A stretch of 64,000 bases of DNA from Pseudomonas sp. RIT-PI-r. GTDB taxonomy: Bacteria; Pseudomonadota; Gammaproteobacteria; Pseudomonadales; Pseudomonadaceae. Below, piece after piece: positions 15,966-26,196 of this stretch (positions are counted from its first letter, which is position 1; the number at the start of each line of letters is the position of its first letter). Position numbers and translations under genes: made by a program. Location: positions 310,001 through 374,000 of the forward strand of contig NZ_LIGE01000025.1 of assembly GCF_001297015.1 (NCBI RefSeq), read 5' to 3'. The notes beneath the pieces are model-generated. The model saw only the letters and a program-made list of their open reading frames with translations. It did not search any database and had not been told where the DNA came from.

Positions 15966-18650
15966 ATGATTTCAACCATCGACGCACGTCATCAAAGTCA
16001 TCTTCAAGTGGGCGACACCCGTTACGCCTACGTGGATCTGCGCAAGATACTCACCCCGGACGAGCTCATTGGCTTGCCCTATTCGATCCGTATTCTGCTG
16101 GAGAATGTGGCACGGTGCTCACCGGCGTCGCTGGACAATTTCATCGCATGCATACGCCAAGGGGCGCCGGCCTGCGAAGTGCCTTTTTACCCCAACCGGC
16201 TGATGTTCCACGACACGACCTGCCTGCCGGCGCTTGCTGACTTTGCCGGTATGCGCGACATGGTGGCGGAAATGGGTGGCGCACCGGAAACCATGAACCC
16301 GATGATTCCTGCGGTGCTGGTCATTGACCATTCGGTGATTGTCGAGCGCTACGCCGAAGCGGATGCCGTGGAGAAGAACCTGGACATCGACTACCGCCGC
16401 AACTCCGAACGCTACGAATTCATCAAGTGGGCGCAGAAGAGTCTGACCAATTTCAAGGTGGTTCCGCCCGGTACCGGGATCATTCACCAGGTCAACATGG
16501 AGTCGCTGGCGACCGTTGTAGGGGAAAGCCAGACGGCCGAGGGCCAGCCACTGCTGCATCCTGACGATATCGTAGCACCCGACAGCCACACGCCGATGAT
16601 CAACGCCATCGGCGTTCTGGGCTGGGGTGTGGGTGGGCTGGAGGGACAGGCTGCCATGCTCGGCGAGCCGGTGCCGATCAGCTTTCCTGAAGTTGTTGGC
16701 ATTCGTTTGAGCAATGAACTGCAGCCTGGTGTGACGGCCACCGATCTGGCATTGCGCATCACGCAAATATTGCGTGCGAAGGGTGTGGTGGGCAAGTTCG
16801 TTGAGTTCTGCGGTCCTGGCCTGTCGAAGCTCAGTTGGGCGGCGCGAGGCACGCTCTCTAACATGGCACCTGAGTATGGCGCCACGGTAGTGTTCTTCCC
16901 GTTCGACGACAGCACGATGGAGTACATGCATCTGACCGGGCGTAGCGAAGACACCATTGCGCGTATTGAAACTTACCTCGAAGCACAGGGCCTGTGGCGC
17001 CACGACTCACTGCCCGACCCGCATTTCGATGACCTGATCGAGTTGGATCTTGCGGCCATCGAGCCAAGTGTTGCCGGGCCTCATCAGCCGCATCAGTGGC
17101 GCAAGCTGGCTGATGCGGCGCCGTCCTTCCGCCAGGAAATTCTGGGTAAGCGGGAGGGTGTAATAGCGCGTTCTTCGGACGCTGAAGCCGAATACTTCGA
17201 ACCTTCGTTTGGCCAGGCACTGACCCATGGCGCCATCTCCCTGGCGGCGATCACCAGTTGCACCAACACTGCAAACCCGAGCCAGATGATCCAGGCGGGA
17301 TTGCTGGCCCGCAACGCTCAGCGTCGCGGTTTGCGCAGTAAACCCTGGGTCAAGACATCTCTGTCGCCCGGCTCGCGCGTAGTCGCGGACTATCTGGAAA
17401 AGGCCGATCTGCTGAGCGACTTCTCGGCCTTGGGGTTCGATCTCGCCGGGTTTGGCTGCATGACCTGCATCGGTAACTCCGGCAGTCTCGAAGAACACAT
17501 GGAGCGCTTTTCGGACCAGGGCCTCAAAACCGTGGTGGTGCTGTCGGGTAATCGCAATTTCGAGGGGCGAGTCAATCCTCGCGTACAGGTCGGCTATCTG
17601 GCATCGCCGGCGCTGGTCGTGGCTTATGCGTTGGTAGGCACCATCAATATGGATATCCAGACTGAACCGTTAGGACAGGATGCGGCAGGCAACGATGTGT
17701 ACCTGCATGAACTGATGCCCAGTGAAGAGCAGATTCAGGCACTGGTCAGTCAGACCGTTCACCCGGATTTGTTCCGCCAGCGTAACGCGATGCTATGGGA
17801 TGGCACTCATCACTGGCAGGCACTGTCAGCGAGTGGCAGCGTGCAGTTTCCTTGGGCGCCGAATTCGACTTACCTACGCCGCCCCATCTACCTGCAAAAC
17901 GTCAAGGCCGAAGCTTCACCCGAGTTGTCGATTCATAGTGCAAGAACTTTGATGGTGCTGGGCGACAACGTCACCACTGACCACATTTCGCCGGCCAGTG
18001 CGATTCCACTCGAAAGCCAGGCTGGACAGTGGTTGATCGAGCGCGGCGAAAACCCGAACGATCTCAATCAATACTCGACCCGCCGCAGCAACCACGAAGT
18101 GATGATGCGCGGTGCATTCGTGAATCGAGCAGTGAAGAATCGGCTATTGGAGCAACAGCCGGGAGAGGGCGGTTTTGCAACGGCTTTTCACGGTTCGATC
18201 CAGCGCGTTTACGACGCAGCTCTGAGCTACGTTGCCAAGGACGTGCCGCTGGTGATCTTCGCCGGGTTCAACTATGGAGCGGGCTCCAGTCGTGACTGGG
18301 CAGCCAAGGCGCAAGCCACCTTGGGCGTCCAGGCTGTCGTCGCGCAGAGTTTTGAGCGTATCCATCGTAGCAATCTGATCGGCATGGGCATCTTGCCCAT
18401 TACGTTTGCGGCAGGCGTCGACGCGACGAACTTGCAGTTAAAAGGGGATGAGACACTGGACTTCAACGGTCTGGAGACGATGCAGGTGGGAGCAAATGCG
18501 GTCCGCTTGATGATCAATCGTGCAGACGGGCAACAGACCTCGGTGCCGTTGGTTCTGCAACTCGATTCGCAACAGGAGATTCTGTACTTGAAGGAGGGGG
18601 GAATTTTGCCCTACGTCGTGCGAAAGGTTGTTGCGAACGCTTCGGTGTGA
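15966..18650 (+). CDS. Aconitate hydratase paralogue (AcnA/IRP type)
   Basis: An 894-residue aconitase of the AcnA/IRP1 type. The 4Fe-4S ligands are in SCTNTANPS and GCMTCIGNSG. Other conserved sites are APDSHTPMINAIGVLGWGVGGLE, GDNVTTDHISPA, YGAGSSRDWAAK and FERIHRSNLIGMGILP. The frame is open from 15843, but the ATG at 15966 matches the usual N-terminus. It stands alone on the plus strand, divergent from the solute-binding-like gene and convergent with otnC. Pseudomonads have housekeeping AcnA and AcnB elsewhere, so this is a likely extra copy. It may serve citrate taken up by CitMHS or hydrate a related hydroxy-tricarboxylate, including methylcitrate-type acids. Confidence 0.88.
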   Translation: MISTIDARHQSHLQVGDTRYAYVDLRKILTPDELIGLPYSIRILLENVARCSPASLDNFIACIRQGAPACEVPFYPNRLMFHDTTCLPALADFAGMRDMVAEMGGAPETMNPMIPAVLVIDHSVIVERYAEADAVEKNLDIDYRRNSERYEFIKWAQKSLTNFKVVPPGTGIIHQVNMESLATVVGESQTAEGQPLLHPDDIVAPDSHTPMINAIGVLGWGVGGLEGQAAMLGEPVPISFPEVVGIRLSNELQPGVTATDLALRITQILRAKGVVGKFVEFCGPGLSKLSWAARGTLSNMAPEYGATVVFFPFDDSTMEYMHLTGRSEDTIARIETYLEAQGLWRHDSLPDPHFDDLIELDLAAIEPSVAGPHQPHQWRKLADAAPSFRQEILGKREGVIARSSDAEAEYFEPSFGQALTHGAISLAAITSCTNTANPSQMIQAGLLARNAQRRGLRSKPWVKTSLSPGSRVVADYLEKADLLSDFSALGFDLAGFGCMTCIGNSGSLEEHMERFSDQGLKTVVVLSGNRNFEGRVNPRVQVGYLASPALVVAYALVGTINMDIQTEPLGQDAAGNDVYLHELMPSEEQIQALVSQTVHPDLFRQRNAMLWDGTHHWQALSASGSVQFPWAPNSTYLRRPIYLQNVKAEASPELSIHSARTLMVLGDNVTTDHISPASAIPLESQAGQWLIERGENPNDLNQYSTRRSNHEVMMRGAFVNRAVKNRLLEQQPGEGGFATAFHGSIQRVYDAALSYVAKDVPLVIFAGFNYGAGSSRDWAAKAQATLGVQAVVAQSFERIHRSNLIGMGILPITFAAGVDATNLQLKGDETLDFNGLETMQVGANAVRLMINRADGQQTSVPLVLQLDSQQEILYLKEGGILPYVVRKVVANASV

Positions 18651-18658
18651 ACGCGGAG

Positions 18659-18694
18659 GGCTTTCGAACACATGCTAGCTCGTGTTCGGAAGCC
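18659..18694. terminator. Hairpin between convergent acn and otnC genes
   Basis: GGCTTTCGAACAC (18659-18671) and GTGTTCGGAAGCC (18682-18694) pair with one mismatch around a 10-base loop. It lies nine bases after the aconitase stop and 14 before the otnC stop, so it can act on both transcripts. There is no long T run. Confidence 0.65.
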
Positions 18695-18707
18695 ACTCTC
18701 TTGGGTT

Positions 18708-19346
18708 TCACCACTTAACGGAGAACACTCGGCGCAGGTCTTCAATTGCGTCTTCACTTAGCGGTGCAGGCTTCGGATTGCTCATCATCCAGAGCTTCGC
18801 CGTCTCCTCAAGCTCCTCCAGTGCAAAGCTGGCTTTCGACACCGAACTCTCCCAAACCACTGGGCCTAGCCGTTCCAACATGACGCCGCGGACATTGTTG
18901 GCCAATTGCGCAACTTGTGCCGCGACGTCAGGAGAACCGGGGCGCTGATAGGCGATCAACGGGATGTGGCCGACTTTCATGATTTGGTAAGGCGTCAGTG
19001 GAGGAAGGATGTCGTCTTCGTTCCAGACGCCAGCGAGCGTCAGGGCCACGAGCGACGTCGAATGCGTGTGCACTACACCATTCACTTCCGGGTTGCGGTC
19101 GTATACCTGACGATGCAGCTCCAGGGTTTTCGAAGGCTTGTTGCCGGATACCCAAGTGCCGTCTTTGCTGACTTTCGCGATTTCTTCCGGCTTCAATCTT
19201 CCCAGGCAGGCGTCGGTGGGGGTGATCAACCAGCCATCTTCCAGGCGTGCACTGATATTGCCTGCGCTACCCACGGTATAACCGCGTTCGTACAGGCTTT
19301 TTCCGACGGTGCAGATTTCTTCGCGCAATTGTTCTTCGGTGCTCAA
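18708..19346 (-). CDS. otnC: 3-oxo-tetronate 4-phosphate decarboxylase (OtnC, class II aldolase fold)
   Basis: A 212-residue class II aldolase/adducin-fold protein of the OtnC/YgbL group. OtnC decarboxylates 3-oxo-tetronate 4-phosphate to dihydroxyacetone phosphate. Seen are GNISARLEDGWLITPTDACLG, NKPSKTLELH with Glu76, VVHTHSTS with His93 and His95, and EELEETAKLW. The third zinc histidine of family members (NHGP) is replaced: the sequence is LERLGPVV with Leu160. The start is TTG at 19346, with GAGGAG eight bases upstream, and it overlaps the preceding GntR stop as TTGA. Co-transcription with that regulator is therefore likely. The name rests on similarity and on otnK/otnI in the island. 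Confidence 0.82.
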   Translation of the reverse strand: MSTEEQLREEICTVGKSLYERGYTVGSAGNISARLEDGWLITPTDACLGRLKPEEIAKVSKDGTWVSGNKPSKTLELHRQVYDRNPEVNGVVHTHSTSLVALTLAGVWNEDDILPPLTPYQIMKVGHIPLIAYQRPGSPDVAAQVAQLANNVRGVMLERLGPVVWESSVSKASFALEELEETAKLWMMSNPKPAPLSEDAIEDLRRVFSVKW

Positions 19347-20308
19347 CTTGTACTCTCCTCGATAAGTGATGTGAGGCCAGTGCCGATGCCGGAAAGTGAA
19401 AGATTGGCTTCGGCGGATTCGGGTCTTAATTTCAGAATCGGCGATTTGTGAGCGAAGGATCCACTCAAGTGCTGTTTCATGAGATGCGCGGCTTCAAGGT
19501 TGTTGCCTTGCTCCACCAGTTCGATCATCCGGATGTGTTCGGCGCACTGTTTAAAAAGGCGCTTGCGGTCGATCATCGAGCGATACTCGATCAAACGCCT
19601 CATGTTGTTCATCTGGACCAGGATCATGTGATAAAGCGGGTTGCCGGAGAGCTTGATGAGCTCTTCGTGGAAGCGAATACCATTTTTGAGCAGCACATCA
19701 GCCGGCAGGTTATCAATGCCGCCGTTGAGCATGTCCTGCTGCTCTTTTTTCAAGCGCTGGAGCTTGCTCAGGTCGTGATGGTAGGTCGGTTCCAGCAGCG
19801 CTGCCGGTTCGATCAACGAGCGCACCTTGTAGATCTGTTCGAGAGTTTCCGGTGTTTTCGCCACGTCCAGGAAGCGCCAGCCATAACCCGGTTTGGGCTC
19901 GGCCCAACCGACTTTTGCCGCGCGGTTGAGAATGTCTATGACCTGGGCCTTTGTCAGGTTGTAGCGAGTGCGCAGAAACTGCTCTGTCACTTCGTTGGGG
20001 ATTGCATTGTTCAGCCAGTCTTCCGAGAGTCGGTAGTATTCGTCCGGCTCTTCAAGCGGAAGTACCTCATCGTGAATTTGCGACGGATCCTGCACGAGCT
20101 CCAGCACAAAGAACCCACGATTTGGCAGCTGCTCGAGAATGTTTTGCTCGGAGAGCAGCACCAGCGCTTCGCGTGCAGGGGAGCGGGAGACGTTGAACTC
20201 GTCGGCGACTTTTTGTGCGCTCAGATGAGCACCCAGGGGCAGCTTGCCTGTCTGGATTTTCTGCCGGATTTCAGCGGCGATGCGTAGTACGAGGGCACTT
20301 GAGGCCAT
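19343..20308 (-). CDS. GntR-family regulator, FadR-like (second copy)
   Basis: A 321-residue GntR regulator and paralogue of the one at 7771. The N-terminal winged helix is VADEFNVSRSPAREALVLLSEQNIL and the C-terminal helical ligand domain has FHEELIKLSGNPLYHMILVQM and HIRMIELVEQGNNLEAAHLMKQHL. Like the first copy it carries a middle winged-helix-like segment (RTRYNLTKAQVIDILNRAAKVG), a shared and less common layout. The frame opens at 20344, but the ATG at 20308 gives the normal N-terminus. It forms a two-gene unit with otnC. The perfect inverted repeat at 20434-20449, 126 bases upstream, is a candidate operator. Confidence 0.85.
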   Translation of the reverse strand: MASSALVLRIAAEIRQKIQTGKLPLGAHLSAQKVADEFNVSRSPAREALVLLSEQNILEQLPNRGFFVLELVQDPSQIHDEVLPLEEPDEYYRLSEDWLNNAIPNEVTEQFLRTRYNLTKAQVIDILNRAAKVGWAEPKPGYGWRFLDVAKTPETLEQIYKVRSLIEPAALLEPTYHHDLSKLQRLKKEQQDMLNGGIDNLPADVLLKNGIRFHEELIKLSGNPLYHMILVQMNNMRRLIEYRSMIDRKRLFKQCAEHIRMIELVEQGNNLEAAHLMKQHLSGSFAHKSPILKLRPESAEANLSLSGIGTGLTSLIEESTS

Positions 20309-20433
20309 ATTTTGATCACTTACGAATAGAGTGGCGACGATCACTTTCCGCAGTAGTGGCGAGTGAGAGCGAATGCAGCATGGCTTGATTCGAACAGGTT
20401 TCGTCGCCGTTGACTACTTTTTAACGTGGCATT

Positions 20434-20449
20434 ATGCAAAAAATTGCAT
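20434..20449. promoter_or_regulatory. Perfect ATGCAA/TTGCAT inverted repeat, candidate operator
   Basis: ATGCAAAAAATTGCAT is a perfect inverted repeat with six-base arms and four A between. It lies between the GntR-otnC unit and the 3' end of the chemoreceptor gene. On the minus strand TTGCAT followed 17 bases later by TTAAAA could be a promoter overlapping the site. Related words occur at 9305-9321 and 22151-22160. Confidence 0.5.
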
Positions 20450-20452
20450 GGG

Positions 20453-22075
20453 TTACATTTTGAAGTGGCTCACCATGCTGTTGAGCTCTATAGCGAGATG
20501 TCCGAGTGACACCGATGCATCTGTGGTTTGCTGAGAACCCGTGGCCGACTGTACGGACAGATCGCGAATATTAAGCAGGTTGCGATCCACTGAACGAGCA
20601 ACGTGCGCCTGCTCCTCTGTGGCAGTTGTGATCATCAGGTTGCGTTGATTGATGTCGTCGTTGGCCGCAACAATTTCGGCCAATGCGCTTTGTGTGGACT
20701 GGGCCAGTGTCAGCGTGAGACGGGTATTTTCGCTGCTGCTGAGCATGGTCGAAACGGCAGTGTCGGTTCCGTTTTGGATGCCACCGATCATCTCTTCGAT
20801 CTCCCGGGTCGATTGCGCCGTGCGGTGGGCGAGGGCGCGCACCTCGTCTGCGACAACGGCAAAACCTCTCCCCGCATCGCCCGCGCGAGCCGCTTCAATC
20901 GCAGCGTTGAGTGCCAACAGGTTGGTTTGTTCGGCGATCGTACGGATCACGTCCAACACCTTGCCGATACCCTGCGCCTGTTCTGCCAGGCTTTCGATTT
21001 GTTGCGAGCTGAGTTGCACGTCGCGAGTGAGCGTCTCGATGGCGCCCAATGTTTCAACCATGCGTTGCTGCCCTTTGAGCGCAATGTCCCGTGAGACCAC
21101 GGACAGCTCGGAAGTAGAGAGCGCATTACGGGCGACCTCCTCAATGGCGGCCGTCATTTCGGTTACGGCAGTGGCGGCCTGCTCAATCTCTGCGTGTTGT
21201 TGCTGAATGTCCTGGCCGGAAGCCTCTGTGACTGTATTGAGCTGAGCGGTGGCAGTGGTCAATTGCCGGGATGAGCCTGAAATCTGCCCCAACGTCTTGA
21301 TCAGATTGCTCTGCATTGTCGCCAGGGATTCGAGCAAACGGGTGGCCTCATCATTGCCCGAGGGTTCAATAGGCTGACTGAGATCGCCTTGGGCAATTGT
21401 TCTGGCTACTTTTACAGCCACATTCAGCGGTGCAGTAATACTGCGAGTCAGCAGCCACGCCACCAGAACGGTGCCGATGCCCACCAGGATGATGACGAGA
21501 GCCACGCCTTTGACAGAGCGATGATATGCCGCCGTCGACTCATCACCTGCAAGTTCTGCGCCCTGATTTGCTCGGTCGATGAGGTCGTCGAAGTTCTTGG
21601 TCATCTGATCGTAGGAGTCTCTGATAGTCATCAGAAACTCCCGAGCCGCGGCCTTGTCACCTTGGCGAGAGAGCGCAAGCAACTGAAGGTGATTTTTTGC
21701 ATACACGTCGAGGCTGGAGTTAAACGCGCTCAAGCGGCCTTTATCCTCGTCACTACTCAGCAGTTGCGCATAGGTATGCATCTGTTCACGAACCTGGCGC
21801 AATCGACCGCCGGTTTTGTCCTCGTAGGACTGCATGTCTTTTTCACTGATCGAAAGAATGTGCTGCATCGATCCCATTCGGTATCGGTTCAGCGCTGCGT
21901 TTGCGGCCCCTAGAGCGCGAACCCGTTGAAGCCAATTGTCTTTGATCTCGATTGATTGGTTCTGTACTTCGTCAATCTGACGGAGCGCGAATACACCTAG
22001 GGCGACGCTTAGCGCAGCAATGATGACAAACCCGAGAACCATTCGACTGGCAATGGAGAGGTGTCTAGGCAGCAT
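20453..22075 (-). CDS. Methyl-accepting chemotaxis protein with 4-helix-bundle sensor
   Basis: A 540-residue chemoreceptor. Membrane helix 1 is at about residues 10-30 and helix 2 at about 190-212. Between them lies a roughly 155-residue helical periplasmic domain of the 4HB_MCP type. HAMP ([20 protein letters not shown]) and the signalling hairpin [20 protein letters not shown] follow. No C-terminal CheR-binding pentapeptide is obvious. A TTG at 22081 is open, but AAGGT is better placed for the ATG at 22075. It sits between the otnC unit and pyk, so it may detect the acid degraded by the island; this is inferred only from position. Confidence 0.9.
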   Translation of the reverse strand: MLPRHLSIASRMVLGFVIIAALSVALGVFALRQIDEVQNQSIEIKDNWLQRVRALGAANAALNRYRMGSMQHILSISEKDMQSYEDKTGGRLRQVREQMHTYAQLLSSDEDKGRLSAFNSSLDVYAKNHLQLLALSRQGDKAAAREFLMTIRDSYDQMTKNFDDLIDRANQGAELAGDESTAAYHRSVKGVALVIILVGIGTVLVAWLLTRSITAPLNVAVKVARTIAQGDLSQPIEPSGNDEATRLLESLATMQSNLIKTLGQISGSSRQLTTATAQLNTVTEASGQDIQQQHAEIEQAATAVTEMTAAIEEVARNALSTSELSVVSRDIALKGQQRMVETLGAIETLTRDVQLSSQQIESLAEQAQGIGKVLDVIRTIAEQTNLLALNAAIEAARAGDAGRGFAVVADEVRALAHRTAQSTREIEEMIGGIQNGTDTAVSTMLSSSENTRLTLTLAQSTQSALAEIVAANDDINQRNLMITTATEEQAHVARSVDRNLLNIRDLSVQSATGSQQTTDASVSLGHLAIELNSMVSHFKM

Positions 22076-22150
22076 GATCAATTTACCTTCGGCAGAGTAG
22101 AACGATCCGGGGCTTGGCCGGGTTCATGTATTTGTGTTGACTAAAATAGC

Positions 22151-22160
22151 ATTGCATTTT
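22151..22160. promoter_or_regulatory. Candidate TGCAAT operator site in the MCP/pyk divergent promoter
   Basis: ATTGCATTTT is the exact reverse complement of AAAATGCAAT at 9312-9321. It lies in the 314-base divergent region (22076-22389) between the chemoreceptor and pyk, just after a TTGACT box at 22137. A partial TTGCATTCAAT occurs at 22349-22359, 30 bases before the pyk start. I see no other structure in this gap. Confidence 0.4.
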
Positions 22161-22389
22161 GGTGTGTCAATGTGCCAAGATTTTTTACGCGTTTTTGAGA
22201 GCAAAAATCTTCGCGATGAACAGCTTATTCATAAATGCTGGGCGAAATAGCGTCTTTTAGATCACTGGCAGTTTGAGCAATTCATGGGATTGCTCTGCTC
22301 CGATTGGTTATTTGCACGCTAATAACCATAAGCAACGTCCAGATTTCCTTGCATTCAATAATAAAACCCTGTTTGAGGAAGCATCTGTC

Positions 22390-23838
22390 ATGCAGCGCAG
22401 AACCAAGATCGTGGCCACATTGGGGCCAGCAACAGAATCATTCGAAGCCCTCGAGGGGTTGGTGAAGGCGGGCGTTGATGTCGTGCGCCTGAACTTTTCC
22501 CATGGGAAGGCTGAAGATCACATGGCTCGTGCCCGGCTGGTGCGTGAGCTGGCTGCCAAACATGGACGTTTCGTGGCAGTACTGGCCGATCTGCAAGGTC
22601 CTAAAATTCGCATCGCACGGTTTGCGCAAGGGAAAGTCGTTCTCGAGAAGGGGCAGCAATTCATTCTCGACGCTGCGCTGGATAAAAATGCCGGGGACAA
22701 TCAGCGGGTCGGAATCGACTACGAGGCCTTGATCACAGACAGCCGCCCAGACGACATTCTGTTACTCGATGACGGACGAATCGAGTTGAAGGTTCTGAAA
22801 GTCGAAGCGACGCAATTGATCTGCGAAGTCCTGATTAGCGGACCGCTGTCCAACAACAAGGGGATCAATCGCAAAGGCGGTGGACTGTCGGCATCGGCGC
22901 TGACCGAAAAAGATTTCGCCGATATCAAGACGGCTGCACACATGCAGGTGGATTACCTGGCTGTCTCGTTCCCGCGCGACGCCTCGGATATGCACCACGC
23001 TCGTCACCTGATGCAGGAGGCGGGAGGGCAGGCCGGCCTGATTGCCAAGATTGAACGCGCAGAAACCGTCAATGACCTGCGAATTCTCGATGAGATCATT
23101 GAAGCGTCTGAGGGCGTGATGGTCGCCCGGGGTGACCTGGGGGTGGAAATTGGTGACGCGGAACTGGTCGCCGTTCAAAAGCTGATTATCGAACGTGCCC
23201 GCACGCTTAATCGTGTGGTGATCACCGCCACTCAGATGATGGAGTCGATGATCACGCAGTCAATGCCGACTCGTGCAGAAGTGTTCGACGTTGCCAACGC
23301 AGTGCTTGACGGCACCGACGCCGTGATGCTCTCCGCCGAAACCGCGGCGGGTGCCTATCCCATCGAAACGATCGAGGCCATGCACCGGATCATCATCGGC
23401 GCAGAAAAGCATCCTCAATCCCATCGTTCCAAACATCGCGTCGACCAGGTGTTCCACAAAATCGACGAGTCCATTGCTATGTCCGCCATGTACGCGGCCA
23501 ACCACCTGCACGGTGTCAAAGCCATCATCTGCATGACGGAAAGCGGCGACACTCCTCGCTTGATGTCCCGCATTCGTTCGCACCTTCCGATTTTTGCCTT
23601 CTCTCGCAATCTGGCTACGCAGAATCGGGTCACATTGTTCCGTGGGGTCGCGACCATTCCGTTTGACAGCGACGATTTCGCCCCGGAATTGGTGAACGAG
23701 AAAGCGGTTGAAGAGTTGACCCGACGCGGTGTGGTGAAGGCCGGTGATCACGTGCTGATCACCAAAGGCGATTACGCCAACGCTCAAGGTGGCACCAACT
23801 CCCTTCGAGTCGTATGCGTAGGCGAAGCGATCCGCTGA
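22390..23838 (+). CDS. pyk: Pyruvate kinase
   Basis: A 482-residue pyruvate kinase converting phosphoenolpyruvate and ADP to pyruvate and ATP in the cytoplasm. It has [15 protein letters not shown] at the start, [20 protein letters not shown], the signature [22 protein letters not shown] and [12 protein letters not shown], followed by a complete C-terminal allosteric domain. The frame is open from 22273, but GAGGAAG sits before the ATG at 22390 and the protein then has the normal N-terminus. It is the first gene of a cassette with eno, tpiA, gapN and gpmI. Pseudomonads normally encode their housekeeping pyruvate kinases elsewhere, so this is probably an extra copy. Confidence 0.93.
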   Translation: MQRRTKIVATLGPATESFEALEGLVKAGVDVVRLNFSHGKAEDHMARARLVRELAAKHGRFVAVLADLQGPKIRIARFAQGKVVLEKGQQFILDAALDKNAGDNQRVGIDYEALITDSRPDDILLLDDGRIELKVLKVEATQLICEVLISGPLSNNKGINRKGGGLSASALTEKDFADIKTAAHMQVDYLAVSFPRDASDMHHARHLMQEAGGQAGLIAKIERAETVNDLRILDEIIEASEGVMVARGDLGVEIGDAELVAVQKLIIERARTLNRVVITATQMMESMITQSMPTRAEVFDVANAVLDGTDAVMLSAETAAGAYPIETIEAMHRIIIGAEKHPQSHRSKHRVDQVFHKIDESIAMSAMYAANHLHGVKAIICMTESGDTPRLMSRIRSHLPIFAFSRNLATQNRVTLFRGVATIPFDSDDFAPELVNEKAVEELTRRGVVKAGDHVLITKGDYANAQGGTNSLRVVCVGEAIR

Positions 23839-23852
23839 TTGAGGATGCTCTG

Positions 23853-25317
<1,465 letters not shown>

Positions 25318-25320
25318 ATA

Positions 25321-26112
25321 ATGCAGACCACTTCATACAAAAGAAAACTGGTAATTGGCAACTGGAAAATGAATGGAAGCAGTACTGCCAACGCTTCATT
25401 GTTGCGCGGCTTGTTACCGGTGGTTTCGCGCTTTGAAAGTGTTGATACGGCGATTTGTCCACCGTTTCCCTACCTGACGACCGTAGCCGATCTGCTGGAT
25501 GATTCTGATGTCGCGCTGGGTGCACAGAATCTCAGCAGCCACCTGTCAGGCGCACATACCGGCGAAGTCAGCGCTTCGATGCTACAGGATATTGGTTGCC
25601 GCTATGTTCTGGTCGGGCATTCTGAGCGCCGTGCGCTTTATGCAGAAGACGATGAACTTGTGGCAAAGAAATTCGCTACCGCGCTTCGCGCCGGACTCAT
25701 CCCGGTGTTGTGTGTGGGTGAAACACTTGCTCAACGACAGGGCGGTGAAACTGAGGCAATCGTCACCCAACAATTGAGTGCAGTTCTGAAGGCAGTGGGC
25801 ATTCAGGACCTGGTCAAGGGGGTGATTGCCTATGAGCCCGTATGGGCCATTGGTACTGGCGAAACCGCGACGCCAGAGCAGGCGCAAGCTGTTCATCGGC
25901 ACATCCGCAAGTGGCTGGCTGAGCATGATCGCGCGGCCGCCGTCGATTGCCGGATTCTGTACGGCGGGAGCGTGAAGGCCGATAACGCCAAGCAATTGTT
26001 TGATCAAGTGGACATCGATGGTGGCCTGATCGGCGGAGCTTCGCTGGATGCGATGTCCTTTGCTGCCATCTGCTGGGCGGCGCAAACGGCGCCGGCTGCC
26101 GAACTCGTGTGA
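25321..26112 (+). CDS. tpiA: Triosephosphate isomerase
   Basis: A 263-residue TIM barrel interconverting dihydroxyacetone phosphate and glyceraldehyde 3-phosphate. Seen are the substrate lysine in IGNWKMNGS, the catalytic histidine in LVGHSERRALY, the catalytic glutamate in AYEPVWAIGTGE with loop 6, and ILYGGSVKADNAKQL with DGGLIGGASLD. It begins three bases after eno. The usual pseudomonad tpiA is next to glmM and secG, so this looks like a dedicated copy. It would take up the dihydroxyacetone phosphate made by OtnC. Confidence 0.95.
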   Translation: MQTTSYKRKLVIGNWKMNGSSTANASLLRGLLPVVSRFESVDTAICPPFPYLTTVADLLDDSDVALGAQNLSSHLSGAHTGEVSASMLQDIGCRYVLVGHSERRALYAEDDELVAKKFATALRAGLIPVLCVGETLAQRQGGETEAIVTQQLSAVLKAVGIQDLVKGVIAYEPVWAIGTGETATPEQAQAVHRHIRKWLAEHDRAAAVDCRILYGGSVKADNAKQLFDQVDIDGGLIGGASLDAMSFAAICWAAQTAPAAELV

Positions 26113-26196
26113 TCTGAATTCTATTTGAACGTGCAAAGCAAAGCGTGCCCGGTTCTTTCTCTCCCGGCACTGAACAGTGTGCACAGAGGTATAAAA

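Noticed and set aside
16119..17003. 294-residue ORF opposite the aconitase
   Set aside because: Antisense frame inside a conserved enzyme gene, His/Arg-rich as expected for a shadow.
19448..20287. 279-residue ORF opposite the GntR gene
   Set aside because: Antisense shadow of a clear winged-helix regulator.
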